Below the pieces are notes generated by a model. The model was given only the letters and a program-made list of their open reading frames with translations. It searched no databases and was not told the origin of the DNA. Shown here one piece after another: positions 53,825-63,644 of a stretch of 64,000 bases of DNA. Source of the DNA: a bacterium (GTDB lineage: Bacteria > ARS69); the NCBI GenBank assembly GCA_025774805.1, contig JALGZR010000019.1:21283-85282 (forward strand). Direction: 5' to 3'. The stretch's first letter is position 1; each line of letters starts with the position of its first letter. The position numbers and the translations under genes were made by a program.

Positions 53825-54397
53825 ATGAAGCGTTTCATGACTATTGTGTCCGTCCTCGCGGTCTGCGCGATCGCGACGAACGCGTTCGCCACCACGGACC
53901 ACCAGTTCGGCTGGACCATCAGCACGAGCAGCACGAACGCGAACATCCACTACTCTGCTGCGCCCGTGGGTGGTCCGGGTACTCTGTACCTGTGGCTCCA
54001 GTGCTCCTCAAACGTGACCGGAGCGGCTGCCTCCGAGTGGGCGATGGTCACGACCGGGATGTTCTGGGGCGGTATCGCCGGTGTCGCGCCGTACCTGTTC
54101 ACCGGTCCGCAAACCGACCTGTTGGGCGCCTTCGGTAACGTGAACCCCGTCACGATGGTCGGCATCATCACGGTGTTCGACTTCAGCGGGGGGTCCATCT
54201 GCTTCGGTCCGTCGCAGGCGAACAACCGGAACATCACGGTCGGCGTGGACGGCAAGGGGTACGACAACGACTGGAGAGGTTGCCACACGGCGACCTTCCC
54301 ACCGCCGGCCTGCGAGGGGGCCCTTGACGGGGTCCTCTGCAACATCACGGCCGTCGAGACGGAGACCTGGGGCAACATCAAGAGCCTGTACCGGTAG
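53825..54397 (+). CDS. Secreted protein with WGNIKSLYR tail (tandem copy 2)
   Basis: A 190-residue paralogue of the preceding gene with a signal peptide ending near TNAFA. Conserved blocks are FGWTISTSSTNANI, GGPGTLYLWLQC, GMFWGGIAGVAPYLFTGPQTD, LLGAFGNV, MVGIITVFDFSGGS and NNRNITVGVDGKGYDNDWRG, ending VETETWGNIKSLYR. Divergence is mainly in the N-terminal region and around residue 165. GGAGGA precedes the ATG; terminator follows. Function unknown; probably surface or secreted. Confidence 0.82.
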   Translation: MKRFMTIVSVLAVCAIATNAFATTDHQFGWTISTSSTNANIHYSAAPVGGPGTLYLWLQCSSNVTGAAASEWAMVTTGMFWGGIAGVAPYLFTGPQTDLLGAFGNVNPVTMVGIITVFDFSGGSICFGPSQANNRNITVGVDGKGYDNDWRGCHTATFPPPACEGALDGVLCNITAVETETWGNIKSLYR

Positions 54398-54432
54398 CAC
54401 TTCCGGTTCCGAGCGCTCGGAACGGCTTTCGG

Positions 54433-54456
54433 GGGCCTCTCCTGCGGGAGGGGCCC
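54433..54456 (+). terminator. Intrinsic terminator, copy 2
   Basis: GGGCCTCTCC-TGCG-GGAGGGGCCC, a 10-bp stem with one G-T pair, followed by TCTTCCTTT. Confidence 0.78.
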
Positions 54457-54551
54457 TCTTCCTTTGGCATGCCGAGGTCCCCCGGAATGCGACCGGAGCC
54501 GGGATCGGGGCCGGGGTTCGAGCGGGTCCGGCGGGATGTGCGGGCTAGTGG

Positions 54552-55184
54552 CTAGTGATGCGTGCCCGGCATGACCTCGCGGAGAGCGAGGATCAGGAGT
54601 CGCTCCGCCTTCTCGAGCTGGCGCCGATGGAAGCTCTCGTCCGAGGAGTTCCACAGAAAGACCATCGAGGCCGGGACGGGATCGATCGCGCGGCCCCTCT
54701 GGCTGCGCGCCGACAACGTGTCGATCATGTCGTCGACCGCCCAGGTGTCGGGACGGACCTTGTCCAGCTCGGTCCAGACCTCGCGAAAGCCGAAGAGCAG
54801 CTCCTGGATGTCGTGCATGGCCGCACCGTGGCGCAGGATGTACTTGATCACCCGTTCGGCCTCGGGCAGATCGTCGAATCGCTCGACCGGAACCCGCTTG
54901 GGCGCCCGGCCCCGGCGCCGGAGCGACTTGGGAAGGGTGGCGAGACAGGCCTCGAGCCCCTGTTGGCCGAGCCAGCGGAACGCGCCCCGGATGGGTCCGC
55001 CGTCGTAGCCGTTCATCCAGGCGGCGGCGTACTCCTCCGGTCCCGAGCCGTGGGGGGGAGGACCCCACGGGGGTGCGACCTTTCCGAAGCGGGAGAGGCG
55101 GTAGACGTCCTTCGGGAGCGGCTGCTCCATGAAGGCCCCTACGAGCTCGGGGACCGTTCGGAAAACCGCCTTCGTACCGGGCAT
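54552..55184 (-). CDS. Conserved hypothetical protein
   Basis: A 210-residue soluble protein of no recognised family. It has no signal peptide. Motif-like stretches are PLPKDVYRLSRFGKVAPPWGPPP, YAAAWMNGYDGGPIRGAFRWLGQQG, RVIKYILRHGAAMHDIQELLFGFREVWTELD and FLWNSSDESFHRRQLEKAERLL. The C-terminal half is helical with several His/Glu residues that could bind metal. The ATG at 55184 has GAGGAGG upstream; the frame is open to 55460. Stands alone, minus strand, between the secreted pair and thiC. Confidence 0.65.
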   Translation of the reverse strand: MPGTKAVFRTVPELVGAFMEQPLPKDVYRLSRFGKVAPPWGPPPHGSGPEEYAAAWMNGYDGGPIRGAFRWLGQQGLEACLATLPKSLRRRGRAPKRVPVERFDDLPEAERVIKYILRHGAAMHDIQELLFGFREVWTELDKVRPDTWAVDDMIDTLSARSQRGRAIDPVPASMVFLWNSSDESFHRRQLEKAERLLILALREVMPGTHH

Positions 55185-55737
55185 GATCCGACCTCCTCTG
55201 GGCGCGGAAGGGATCCCGGGGCACCGGAATGCCGTCTGCGCGCAGAGGTGGAGGAGGCCAAGGGGTCCGGGGCGGCACGGCCGATTCGCCGGTAACGGGC
55301 GGACCCCGCCGACCGCGCGCTCGGCTGGATGACAACTCCAGAGGGGGCAAGGACTTCCCGAGCCTGCGCGGGGTCGGGTCGGGCCGTACCGAACCTCGCG
55401 CCGCATACCCAGCATCCCACGGGAGATCACCCGCAGGCAAGGAGGAAGCGCCGGGCTCAACCGGATCGCCTCTCCGAGGCCATGTTACACCCTTTGAGGG
55501 GGGAACCCCCGAGGCCCGCTCCGGTTCCCTTCGGCCCGCCGTGTCGCCGGGCCTCGCTCCGGACCCGGACGGTTCACCCGTTGGAGGAGGAATCGAAGGA
55601 AGCGGCGGAGGCGGATTCCCCGCTCCTCTCGCCCCCCTTGACGTAGACTCTGGATATCGTAGTGAAATAGTCGGACCCGGTTGGCCCCCATCCGCGGGCC
55701 ATCCCGAAGCGAGACCCCGTCGAGGAGAGACAGAGAC
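55185..55737. other. 553-bp gap upstream of thiC; no gene and no TPP riboswitch seen
   Basis: I looked for the thiamine-pyrophosphate riboswitch core (CTGAGA and ACCCTTGAACCTGATC-like boxes) and did not find it. A TTGACG at 55638 lacks a good -10 at the right distance. No convincing ORF. Sequence is GC-rich with several small hairpins (for example near 55500-55560). Confidence 0.5.
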
Positions 55738-57219
55738 ATGGCAACGACCGAGCGCGGCATTCCTGAGGGCGCCACCTGCATCGGGCCGGACCAGGGGCCG
55801 GGCTACGGCAGTCTCGACGTCTTCCCACCCGCCGAGCCGATTCGCGCGGAGTGGGTCGGGCGGCGGCGGAACGATCCGGTGCGCACCCAGATGCACTATG
55901 CGCGCCGAGGCGACGTGACCGAAGAGATGTGGGTGGCGGCCCGGCGGGAGGGCCTGGAGCCCACGTTCGTCCGCGACGAGGTGGCCCGGGGCCGGATGAT
56001 CATCCCCGCGAACGTCGCCCACCGCAATCTCGTTCCCCTGGCGATCGGGATTCACGCCCGCTGCAAGATCAACGCGAACATCGGGAACAGCGCCGTCACG
56101 TCCGACGTCGAGGGCGAGCTGGAAAAGCTGCGGCGCTGCATCAAGTACAAGGCCGACACCGTCATGGATCTCTCCACGGGCGGCGGCATCGACGAGATCC
56201 GGGCGGCGATCGTCGAGCGCAGTCCGGTGCCGATCGGAACGGTTCCGATCTACCAGGCGATCCAGGAGGTCCCTCGGCTGGAGGACCTCACGGCCGACCT
56301 GCTCCTGTCCAACATCCGCCGTCAGGCCGAGCAGGGCGTCGACTACATGACCGTCCACTGCGGGGTCCGGCGCGAGCACCTTCCCCTCGTGGAGAGCCGG
56401 ATCACGGGCATCGTGAGCCGAGGGGGATCGCTCATGGCCCAGTGGATGCTCACCCACGGCCGGGAGAATCCGCTCTACGAGAGCTACGACGAGATCCTGG
56501 AGATCTGCCGCGAGTACGACGTCAGCCTCTCTCTGGGAGACGGCCTCCGGCCCGGCTGCCTCCACGACGCCTCCGACGAGGCGCAGTTCGCGGAGCTGGA
56601 GGTGCTGGGCGAGCTGACGCGGCGCGCCTGGGAGCGGGACGTCCAGGTCATGGTCGAGGGGCCGGGCCACGTGCCGCTCGATCAGATCCCCATGAACGTC
56701 CGGCGGCAGATCGAGGTGTGCGACGAGGCGCCGTTCTACGTGCTCGGTCCGATCGTGACCGACGTCGCCCCGGGCTACGATCACATCACCTCCGCCATCG
56801 GCGCGTCGGTGGCCGCGCAGCACGGAGCGGCGATGCTCTGCTACGTCACTCCGAAGGAGCACCTCGGACTGCCGAACGCCGACGACGTCCACCAGGGAAT
56901 CATCGCGTATCGCATCGCGGCTCACGCCGCCGACGTGGCCCGGGGGCGTCCCGGCGCCCGCGAGTGGGACGACGCGATCTCCCGCGCCCGCTACGCGTTC
57001 GACTGGAACGAGCAGTTCGCGCTCTCGATGGATCCGGACACGGCGCGCGCGATGCACGACGAGGAGCTCCCCCACGAGGCCTTCAAGACGGCCGAGTTCT
57101 GCTCCATGTGCGGTCCGAAGTTCTGCTCGATGCGGATCTCTCAAGCCGTCGACGATTACAACGCGGCCCGAAAGGCGGGCGGAATCGGCGGGACGGGTCC
57201 CACGACGCGAGAAGAGTAA
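55738..57219 (+). CDS. thiC: Phosphomethylpyrimidine synthase ThiC
   Basis: A 493-residue radical-SAM enzyme that rearranges AIR to HMP-P, the thiamine pyrimidine. Conserved segments are [72 protein letters not shown] (the C-terminal CxxCxxxxC cluster site) and [14 protein letters not shown]. Length is usual for the non-fused type. ATG at 55738 with GAGGAGAG upstream; the longer frame from 55681 is unlikely. No other thiamine gene nearby. Confidence 0.98.
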   Translation: MATTERGIPEGATCIGPDQGPGYGSLDVFPPAEPIRAEWVGRRRNDPVRTQMHYARRGDVTEEMWVAARREGLEPTFVRDEVARGRMIIPANVAHRNLVPLAIGIHARCKINANIGNSAVTSDVEGELEKLRRCIKYKADTVMDLSTGGGIDEIRAAIVERSPVPIGTVPIYQAIQEVPRLEDLTADLLLSNIRRQAEQGVDYMTVHCGVRREHLPLVESRITGIVSRGGSLMAQWMLTHGRENPLYESYDEILEICREYDVSLSLGDGLRPGCLHDASDEAQFAELEVLGELTRRAWERDVQVMVEGPGHVPLDQIPMNVRRQIEVCDEAPFYVLGPIVTDVAPGYDHITSAIGASVAAQHGAAMLCYVTPKEHLGLPNADDVHQGIIAYRIAAHAADVARGRPGAREWDDAISRARYAFDWNEQFALSMDPDTARAMHDEELPHEAFKTAEFCSMCGPKFCSMRISQAVDDYNAARKAGGIGGTGPTTREE

Positions 57220-57236
57220 GGCCCGAGGACATCAAG

Positions 57237-57272
57237 GCCTTCGCAGCAGAGCCCGGTGAGAGACGCCGGCCC
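57237..57272. repeat. Family A repeat, degenerate right half
   Basis: GCCTTCGCAGCAGAGCCCGG followed by TGAGAGACGCCGGCC: inner CGCAGCAG and a decayed arm, just after thiC. No left half. Confidence 0.55.
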
Positions 57273-57392
57273 GCCCCGGAGCGGGATTCCCGATCGGGTG
57301 GTATATTGAGGCTTCGAGGGCCGGATCGCGGTGCGCCCCGCCGCCACGCCCGCGCCTCCCGCCCGCGCTGTCCTGTTTCCGGAGATCGCTCC

Positions 57393-58079
57393 ATGATCCG
57401 TGTTTCCATTCGGCGGCCTCGAGCCGCCCTTCACTCCGGCGGCTCGGGCCGCCCCGGCCGAACCGGCCTCCCCGGCCGGGGGAAGCGCCGGACCCGGCGA
57501 TCTGTCGCCGTCGCGGCCGTCCCTCTCCTCCTCGTCTTCGGGTCGGGCTGCGGCGACGAGTCGGCCGGTCCGACGGGGCCCGAGCCGCTCGACCTGACCA
57601 CCCCGAGCAAGGCGATCGGGGCCCTGGAGGTGCTCTACCAGGATCAGAATGCCGCTGCGGCGCTCGCCCTCCTCGGCGCCTCCTACCGGTTCTACCCCCT
57701 GGATCCCGCGGACATCCCGTTCCTGGGCTCGGGGGAGACCTCGTGGGATCGAGCTCGAGAGGCCCAGATCCTCGAGGAGATCCTGGACCCCGAGAGGATC
57801 ACGTGGCTCGATGTCGTTCTGCTCGAAATCACGGTCACGTCCATCGGCGACGAAGACGGATCGGGTCGGGTCACCGTGGAGTCCCGGACCCAACTGCACT
57901 ACGCGAACTCCGCGGGAACGAGATTCGAGCGCTCGGAGTCGATGATGGTCTACGTCTACCAGCGCCAGGAGAACGGCGACTACCTCCTGGTCGAGGAGCG
58001 GGAAACGGCATTCAGTTCCCAGTCGGATATTCTGTCGGTCAGCGTGCAGAAGGCTCGGGCCCTGGACGAGGACTTTTAG
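57393..58079 (+). CDS. Putative lipoprotein
   Basis: A 228-residue protein with a long basic N-terminus (~35 residues), then a lipoprotein signal VAVAAVPLLLVFGSGC with the lipid Cys at ~53. The mature part, starting DESAGPTGPEPLDLTTPSKAIGALEVLYQDQN, resembles a domain repeated in uncultured-bacterium lipoproteins with a nuclear-transport-factor-2-like fold (LDLTTP...A...LE..Y...N). An alternative start within the basic region would give a normal-length signal. An extended -10 (TGGTATATT) lies at 57299-57307. GGAG precedes the ATG. Confidence 0.7.
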   Translation: MIRVSIRRPRAALHSGGSGRPGRTGLPGRGKRRTRRSVAVAAVPLLLVFGSGCGDESAGPTGPEPLDLTTPSKAIGALEVLYQDQNAAAALALLGASYRFYPLDPADIPFLGSGETSWDRAREAQILEEILDPERITWLDVVLLEITVTSIGDEDGSGRVTVESRTQLHYANSAGTRFERSESMMVYVYQRQENGDYLLVEERETAFSSQSDILSVSVQKARALDEDF

Positions 58080-58167
58080 CCGGCACGTCTGGCGCCCGTC
58101 TCACCGCGAGACACGTACACCGCGCTGTCGAAACCTCGGGCCGGAGCGCCCACCGGAGATGCCGCGC

Positions 58168-59229
58168 ATGAGCACGATGGGCGCCATGGTGATCCGCTCC
58201 CACGGCGGTCCCGAGGTCCTGGAGTGGGCCGAGCTACCGCGTCCGGTGCCCGTTCGGGACGAGGTGTCGGTGCGCGTCGAAGCGTGCGGCCTGAACCACC
58301 TCGACCTCTGGACGAGACGCGGCCTCCCCGCCCGGCCCGTCGAGCTCCCGCACGTTCTCGGGAACGAGCCGGTCGGCATCGTGGAGGGGCGAGGGCCGGA
58401 AGCGGCCGCCGTCGCTCCCGAGATCGAGGTCGGACGCCGGGTCGTCGTGGCTCCCGGCTATCTCGAGCGGTTCCACGCCGACCGCTCCGGATGGGAGGCG
58501 GGATCGCCCGACTATCGCGTGATCGGGCACCAGTCGCCGGGAGGGTACGGCGAGTACGTCACCGCCCGCGCCGAGAACGTGATCCCGGTCTCCGACCGGT
58601 GGTCCGCCGAGGAGTGGGCCGCGACTCCGCTCGTGTTTCTCACCGCCTGGCACATGCTCGTCGGGCGCGCCCGCCTGCGCCCCGCCGAGACGGTGCTCGT
58701 GGTCGCGGCGGGGAGCGGCGTGGGATCGTCCGCGGTCCAGATTGCGAAACACTTCGGGTGCCGCGTAATCGCGACCGCGGGAACCGAGGAGAAGCTCGCC
58801 CGCGCTCGGGCGCTCGGCGCCGACGAGGCCGTGAGCCATCACGACGAGGAGTGGCCCCGGACGGTCCGGAAGCTCACGGGATCGCGTCGCGGCGTCGACG
58901 TGGTCGTGGAGCACGTCGGGGAGGCGGTGTTCTCCCAGGCGGTCACGGTCCTGGCGTACGGCGGGCGCCTCGTCACGTGCGGCGCCACGACCGGCCCCGC
59001 CGCCCGGATCGACCTCACTCACCTGTTCGCGAAGCAGATCTCCCTTCTCGGAAGCTACATGGGGGACCACCACGAGCTGCGGGAAGTGCTCGCCCTTCTC
59101 TCCGCCGGGCACCTGCGGCCGGTGGTCGATCGCGTCTTCCCGATCCGGGAGGCGGCCGCCGCCCATCGCCGGATGGAGGCGAGCGAGCACTTCGGGAAGA
59201 TCGTGCTGCGCCACGGTTCCGCAGGCTAG
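58168..59229 (+). CDS. Medium-chain dehydrogenase/quinone-oxidoreductase-type protein
   Basis: A 353-residue MDR-superfamily enzyme. Catalytic-domain motifs are [31 protein letters not shown] and a [12 protein letters not shown] segment; the coenzyme domain has [35 protein letters not shown]. The structural-zinc cysteine cluster of alcohol dehydrogenases is absent, so it is more like the quinone oxidoreductase branch. The ATG at 58168 is favoured because GGAG lies 9 bp before it; the ATG at 58159 is adjacent to that same GGAG. It converges on recQ with a 4-bp overlap. Confidence 0.85.
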   Translation: MSTMGAMVIRSHGGPEVLEWAELPRPVPVRDEVSVRVEACGLNHLDLWTRRGLPARPVELPHVLGNEPVGIVEGRGPEAAAVAPEIEVGRRVVVAPGYLERFHADRSGWEAGSPDYRVIGHQSPGGYGEYVTARAENVIPVSDRWSAEEWAATPLVFLTAWHMLVGRARLRPAETVLVVAAGSGVGSSAVQIAKHFGCRVIATAGTEEKLARARALGADEAVSHHDEEWPRTVRKLTGSRRGVDVVVEHVGEAVFSQAVTVLAYGGRLVTCGATTGPAARIDLTHLFAKQISLLGSYMGDHHELREVLALLSAGHLRPVVDRVFPIREAAAAHRRMEASEHFGKIVLRHGSAG

Positions 59230-60717
59230 CGCTCGAACTTCCGGATCACGCCGAGGAGCTCCTCCCCGTAGCGCTCCCGCTTCGTTCTCCCGACGCCGTG
59301 TACCCGCTCGATCTCCGTGGGATCCCCGGGCCGGCGGAGAGCCATCTCGAGCAGCGTGTGATCGGAGAGGACCATGAACGGGGCGAGCCCCCACGCCCGC
59401 GCGAGCTCGGTGCGCTTCGCCCGCAGCTTCTCGTAGAGGCGACGGTCGCTCTCCCGGAAGACGGGCTCCGGAGGGCTCCGGCCGGGGAGCCCGCTCGGAC
59501 GAAGCCGCTCTCCGCGGCGCCCGATCGCGACCGCTCCGCGGCGGATCGCGGTCGCGGCCCGGTGAAGCGGGCCCGCAGGCCGGCAGAGGTCGCAGTCTCC
59601 GCACGGCTCCCCTCGATCCTCGCCGAAGTACTCGCGGACGACCTGCCGACGGCAACGCGTCGTCTCGCAGTACTCGAGGAGCGCCTCGAGCTTGCGGCGC
59701 CCGACGCGGCGCCGGTTCGGGTCGCGGCCCCCGTCGACCCATCGGCGGAGCCGGCGGACGTCGGCCGCGCCGATCGTCAGGACCGCCCGGGCGGGCCGAC
59801 CGTCGCGCCCGGCGCGTCCCGTCTCCTGGATGTAGGCTTCGAGGCTTCGCGGGGGATCGACGTGGTACACGAAGCGCACGTCCGGCTTGTCGATCCCCAT
59901 GCCGAAGGCGACGGTCGCGACGACGAGACGCGCCTCGCCGCGAAGGAAGCGGCCCTCGGTCGCCCGGCGTCTCCCGGCGGACAGGCCGGCGTGGTAGGGA
60001 AGAACGTCGTACCCCTCGGCCGCGAGGCGGACGGCCGTGCTTTCCACCCCGGTCCGGGTCAGGCGATAGACGATGCCCGACTCGTCGTCGGGGCGGCGCT
60101 CCAGGAAGTGGAGAAGCTGGCGCATCCCGTTCGTCTTCCGATCGACCCGGAGACGGATGTTCGGCCGGTCGAACCCGGTCACGAACCGGCGCGCGCTGCG
60201 GAGCCTCAGACAGTCGACGATCTCCCGGCGCGTGTCCGGATCGGCGGTGGCCGTCAGGGCGACCCGGGGCACCCTCGGAATCCGCTCGATCCACCGGGAG
60301 AGCTTCCGGTACGCCGGGCGGAAGTCGTGACCCCACTCGGACACGCAGTGCGCCTCGTCGACGGCGAAGAGCGCGATCGGGATCGAGTCGAAGAGACCCG
60401 CGCCACGCGACCGCGCGCACGCCGCGCCGCCGGAGCGCCGCGACCTGATCCTCCATGAGGGCGATGAGGGGAGAGACCACGATGCCCGTCCCCGGTCGGA
60501 CGATCGCCGGGATCTGATAGCAGAGCGACTTGCCGCCGCCCGTCGGCAGGATCACGAGGGCGTGCCCCCCCCGGATCACGTGATCGACGATCTCCGCCTG
60601 CGGATCTCGAAAGGAGGGGTGGCCGAACACGTCCCGGAGAACGGAGCGGGGGTCGAGCCCGGAGGCAAGGGCGTCGCTCGCGGATCGCGGATCCGGCGGG
60701 GGCCGGGTCGAGGACAT
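59226..60717 (-). pseudogene. recQ: RecQ-family DNA helicase, broken by internal deletion/frameshift
   Basis: ATP-dependent 3'-5' helicase of replication-fork repair. The N-terminal part in one frame (60717 to ~60440) has FRDPQAEIVDHVIRGGHALV, Walker [15 protein letters not shown] and [23 protein letters not shown]. At about 60400 the frame changes to one with [27 protein letters not shown] (Walker B DEAH) and continues normally through [55 protein letters not shown], the zinc cysteines CETTRCRRQ...CGDCDLC and an HRDC-like end. About 60-70 residues around motif Ia/PERL expected between the two parts are missing. It may be a decayed gene or an assembly error. Confidence 0.85.
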
Positions 60718-60825
60718 GCGGTCTCCTCGGGAGAAGACCACGCTACCGGAGATCCCGGAAAGGGGTAGCCCTCGACCGGCCCGCCCCCCGAGGACACCGG
60801 ATCGCGGGGTCGCCTTCGGGGCGGG

Positions 60826-60854
60826 TTGACCCGCTCCCGGCGAGTCGCTAACGT
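60826..60854 (+). promoter_or_regulatory. Sigma-70-type promoter
   Basis: TTGACC, 17-bp spacer, TAACGT at 60849-60854, about 75 bp before the radical-SAM gene. Confidence 0.6.
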
Positions 60855-60929
60855 CCTTTTCCAGATCGGGTGAGAGCCGACGGGCGGGCGCATCCCGCCC
60901 GTTTTCCGTCGCGGCCCGGGAGGAGACCG

Positions 60930-63644
60930 TTGAACCTCGAAGCGATCCTTCTCGATGAGATCCTGCCCCGAGTTCAGAAGCCGAGCCGCTATCTCGGCAA
61001 CGAGCTCAACAGCGTCCGGCGGGAGGTAAAGCCGGGGGATCTCCGGATCGCGATCGCGTTCCCCGACCTCTACGACGTGGGGCTGTCCAATCTCGGGATC
61101 CTCATCCTCTACCAGATCCTCAACGGGATGGAGGGCGTCGTGGCGGAGCGGGCCTACGCTCCGGGCGTCGACCTCGAGGCGATGCTCCGATCGAGGGGTC
61201 TTCCGATCTTCAGTTGGGAGACGAAGACTCCGCTGAGCGAGTTCGACGCCGTCGGATTCTCCATCCAGTACGAGCTCGCCGCGACGAACATCCTCACGAT
61301 GCTCGACCTCGCCGGCATTCCTCCCCGCGCCGAGGATCGGGGCGACGACGACCCGATCATTCTCGCCGGCGGCCCGTGTGTCTACCATCCGGAGCCCTAC
61401 TCCCGCTTCATCGACCTGTTCGTGATCGGCGACGGGGAAGAGGCGATCGTCGCCGTGGCGAACGCCCTCCGGGAGACGCGGGGAATGCGCCGCGACGAGC
61501 GGCTCCGCGCGCTCGCGGAGGTGCCGGGCGGCTACGTGCCCTCGCTCTACCCGATGATCCGAGGGCGGGACGGCACCATCCTCCCCGATCCGACGGGGCC
61601 CCGGATCGGGAAGGCCCTCGTGCGCGATCTCGACGCCGCCCCCTTCCCGACGGCGTACATCGTCCCGTTCACCCAGCAGGTGCACGATCGGGTCTCGATG
61701 GAGGTGCTCCGCGGTTGCACGCAGGGGTGCCGCTTCTGCCAGGCGGGAATGACCTATCGCCCCGTGCGGGAGCGGAGCCTCGAGACGATCGGAGAGCTCC
61801 TCGAGGAGACCGTCCGACGGACCGGCTACGACGAGGTCTCCCTCGCGAGTCTCTCGACCTGCGACTACTCCCGCGTGAAGCATCTCGTCGAGACCGCGGT
61901 GCAGCGGCTCGTTCCGCGGGGCGTGGGCGTCACGCTTCCGTCGATCCGCACCGACTCCTTTTCCGTCGACCTCTCCGAGATGGTCGCGACCGCGAAGAAG
62001 TCCGGGATCACGTTCGCCCCCGAAGCCGCCTCGCCCCGGCTCAGGGCCCTGATCGACAAGTGGATTCCGGACGAGGAGCTCCTCGGAACGACCGACTCCG
62101 TCTTCGCCCGCGGCTGGAACCGCGTGAAGCTCTACTTCATGATCGGCCACCCGACCGAGACCGACGAGGACGTGGAGGCGATCGGGCATCTCACCCGGCA
62201 GGTTCTCCGGCGGGGGCGGGCCATCCTCCCGGGGGCCACGGTCAACGTCGGCGTCTCCACGTTCGTGCCGAAGCCGTTCACCCCGTTCCAGTGGGAGCGG
62301 CAGATCGACATCGTGGAGACGCGTCGCCGACAGGCGATCCTCCGTCGGATGCTTCGCGGGGGCGGCATCCGCTTCCGGCCTCACGCGGCGGAGAACAGCT
62401 GGCTGGAAGGCATCGTCTCCCGCGGCGATCGACGCGTCGGAGAGCTGTTCGAGCTCGCGTGGGCCGAGGGGTGTCGCCTCGACGGGTGGACCGAGCACTT
62501 CGACTTCGACCGTTGGCAGCGCGCCCTGGACCGGTGGGGGGTGGACCCTTCGGGTCTCCTGCGGGAGCGGAGCGTGGACGAGCCGCTTCCCTGGGATCAC
62601 GTCGACGTGTTCATCACGAAGGAGTTCCTGAAGCGCGAGCTGGACAAGGCGAAGACCCGGAGTCTCGAGGAGGCCCTCACGGCCGACTGCCGGAACGGAT
62701 GCCGCGTGTGCGGGGTGATCGACGAGGACGCCGACCTCTGCCGATCGATGATTCGCACCCACAAGAGGGGAAGGGCGTCGACCGATGCGTGGGCGCCGGC
62801 TCCGGCTCCGAAGGCGCCGTGGGAGGAGCCCGAGACGCACCGGCTCCGCTTCCGCTTCGCGAAGTGCGAGGAGATCCGGCTCCTCTCCCACCTCGAGCTG
62901 CAGGCGGCGATGGCCCGCGCCATCCGCCGCGCCGGGATTCCCGCGGCCTACTCCCACGGCTACAGCCCTCACATGAAGCTCGCCTTCGGCGACGCGCTGC
63001 CCGTCGGCATGTCCTCGGACGGGGAGTACGGCGATGTGCGGCTCCGCCGGCCCCTCGAGGCGACGCACTTCGTGGCGCGGGTGAACGGGGCGAGTCCCGC
63101 CGGCCTTCGCATTCTGGCCGCCGCCCCGGTCGAGCTCGGGGCACCCTCCCTGACGTCCACGGTCACCGCCGCCCGCTACCGGGTCGACCTCGATCGTCTG
63201 GGAGTGGGCGCCGCCGAGATCGAGGCGCGCGTGGGCGAGTTCCTCGCCTCGGACGAGATCGTCATCGAGAAGCGCGTTCGCAAGAAGCGGGGCGAGAAGG
63301 TGGTGCGGGTGAACGTCCGCGCGATGGTGAGGGAGCTCACATTCCGCGAGGACGGGGGCCGGCTCGCGCTCGAAACGATGATCGGCCGGCGCGCCGGGAA
63401 TCTCGGTCGACCCAAGGAGCTCCTCCTCGCGCTCTTCGACCTCGACGCGGACCGTCTCCTCGACGCCAAGGCGCACAAGATCGACTCGTACGTCGCGTTC
63501 GACGGCCGGCTGATCTCCGTGGGGCTCGGCTGGGCGACGTCGGGCCGGTTCGATCCGTACCTCGCTCCGCGCCCCGAGGCGGGGGGCGGCTTCGCCGCGG
63601 CGGCGGCCGAGACGGGTGAGAAAGACGGGCTAGACCCACGGTGA
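60930..63644 (+). CDS. B12-binding-type radical SAM protein fused to DUF2344
   Basis: A 904-residue protein of the TIGR03960/TIGR03936 type. The N-terminal B12-binding-like domain has FPDLYDVGLSNLGILILYQ, the radical-SAM cluster is RGCTQGCRFCQAGM (CxxxCxxC), and ITFAPEAASPRLR and YFMIGHPTETDEDVEAIGHL follow. The C-terminal DUF2344 domain starts about residue 650 (RLRFRFAKCEEIRLLSHLELQAAMARAIRRAG, YSHGYSPHMKLAFGDALPVGMSS). Such fusions are often near ribosome or tRNA-modification genes; the reaction is not established. TTG start at 60930 with GGGAGGAG upstream. The last codons pass through a family A repeat half. Confidence 0.85.
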   Translation: MNLEAILLDEILPRVQKPSRYLGNELNSVRREVKPGDLRIAIAFPDLYDVGLSNLGILILYQILNGMEGVVAERAYAPGVDLEAMLRSRGLPIFSWETKTPLSEFDAVGFSIQYELAATNILTMLDLAGIPPRAEDRGDDDPIILAGGPCVYHPEPYSRFIDLFVIGDGEEAIVAVANALRETRGMRRDERLRALAEVPGGYVPSLYPMIRGRDGTILPDPTGPRIGKALVRDLDAAPFPTAYIVPFTQQVHDRVSMEVLRGCTQGCRFCQAGMTYRPVRERSLETIGELLEETVRRTGYDEVSLASLSTCDYSRVKHLVETAVQRLVPRGVGVTLPSIRTDSFSVDLSEMVATAKKSGITFAPEAASPRLRALIDKWIPDEELLGTTDSVFARGWNRVKLYFMIGHPTETDEDVEAIGHLTRQVLRRGRAILPGATVNVGVSTFVPKPFTPFQWERQIDIVETRRRQAILRRMLRGGGIRFRPHAAENSWLEGIVSRGDRRVGELFELAWAEGCRLDGWTEHFDFDRWQRALDRWGVDPSGLLRERSVDEPLPWDHVDVFITKEFLKRELDKAKTRSLEEALTADCRNGCRVCGVIDEDADLCRSMIRTHKRGRASTDAWAPAPAPKAPWEEPETHRLRFRFAKCEEIRLLSHLELQAAMARAIRRAGIPAAYSHGYSPHMKLAFGDALPVGMSSDGEYGDVRLRRPLEATHFVARVNGASPAGLRILAAAPVELGAPSLTSTVTAARYRVDLDRLGVGAAEIEARVGEFLASDEIVIEKRVRKKRGEKVVRVNVRAMVRELTFREDGGRLALETMIGRRAGNLGRPKELLLALFDLDADRLLDAKAHKIDSYVAFDGRLISVGLGWATSGRFDPYLAPRPEAGGGFAAAAAETGEKDGLDPR
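63609..63633. repeat. Family A repeat, right arm only
   Basis: GAGACGGGTGAGAAAGACGG then GCTAG: decayed arm lying within the end of the radical-SAM gene. It supplies the TAG stop of the converging transporter gene. Confidence 0.5.

Noticed and set aside
55185-55737. TPP riboswitch before thiC
   Set aside because: The conserved boxes were looked for on the plus strand and not found.
53950-57144. 1064-codon minus-strand frame opposite thiC and a secreted gene
   Set aside because: Antisense shadow; thiC is unmistakable on the plus strand.
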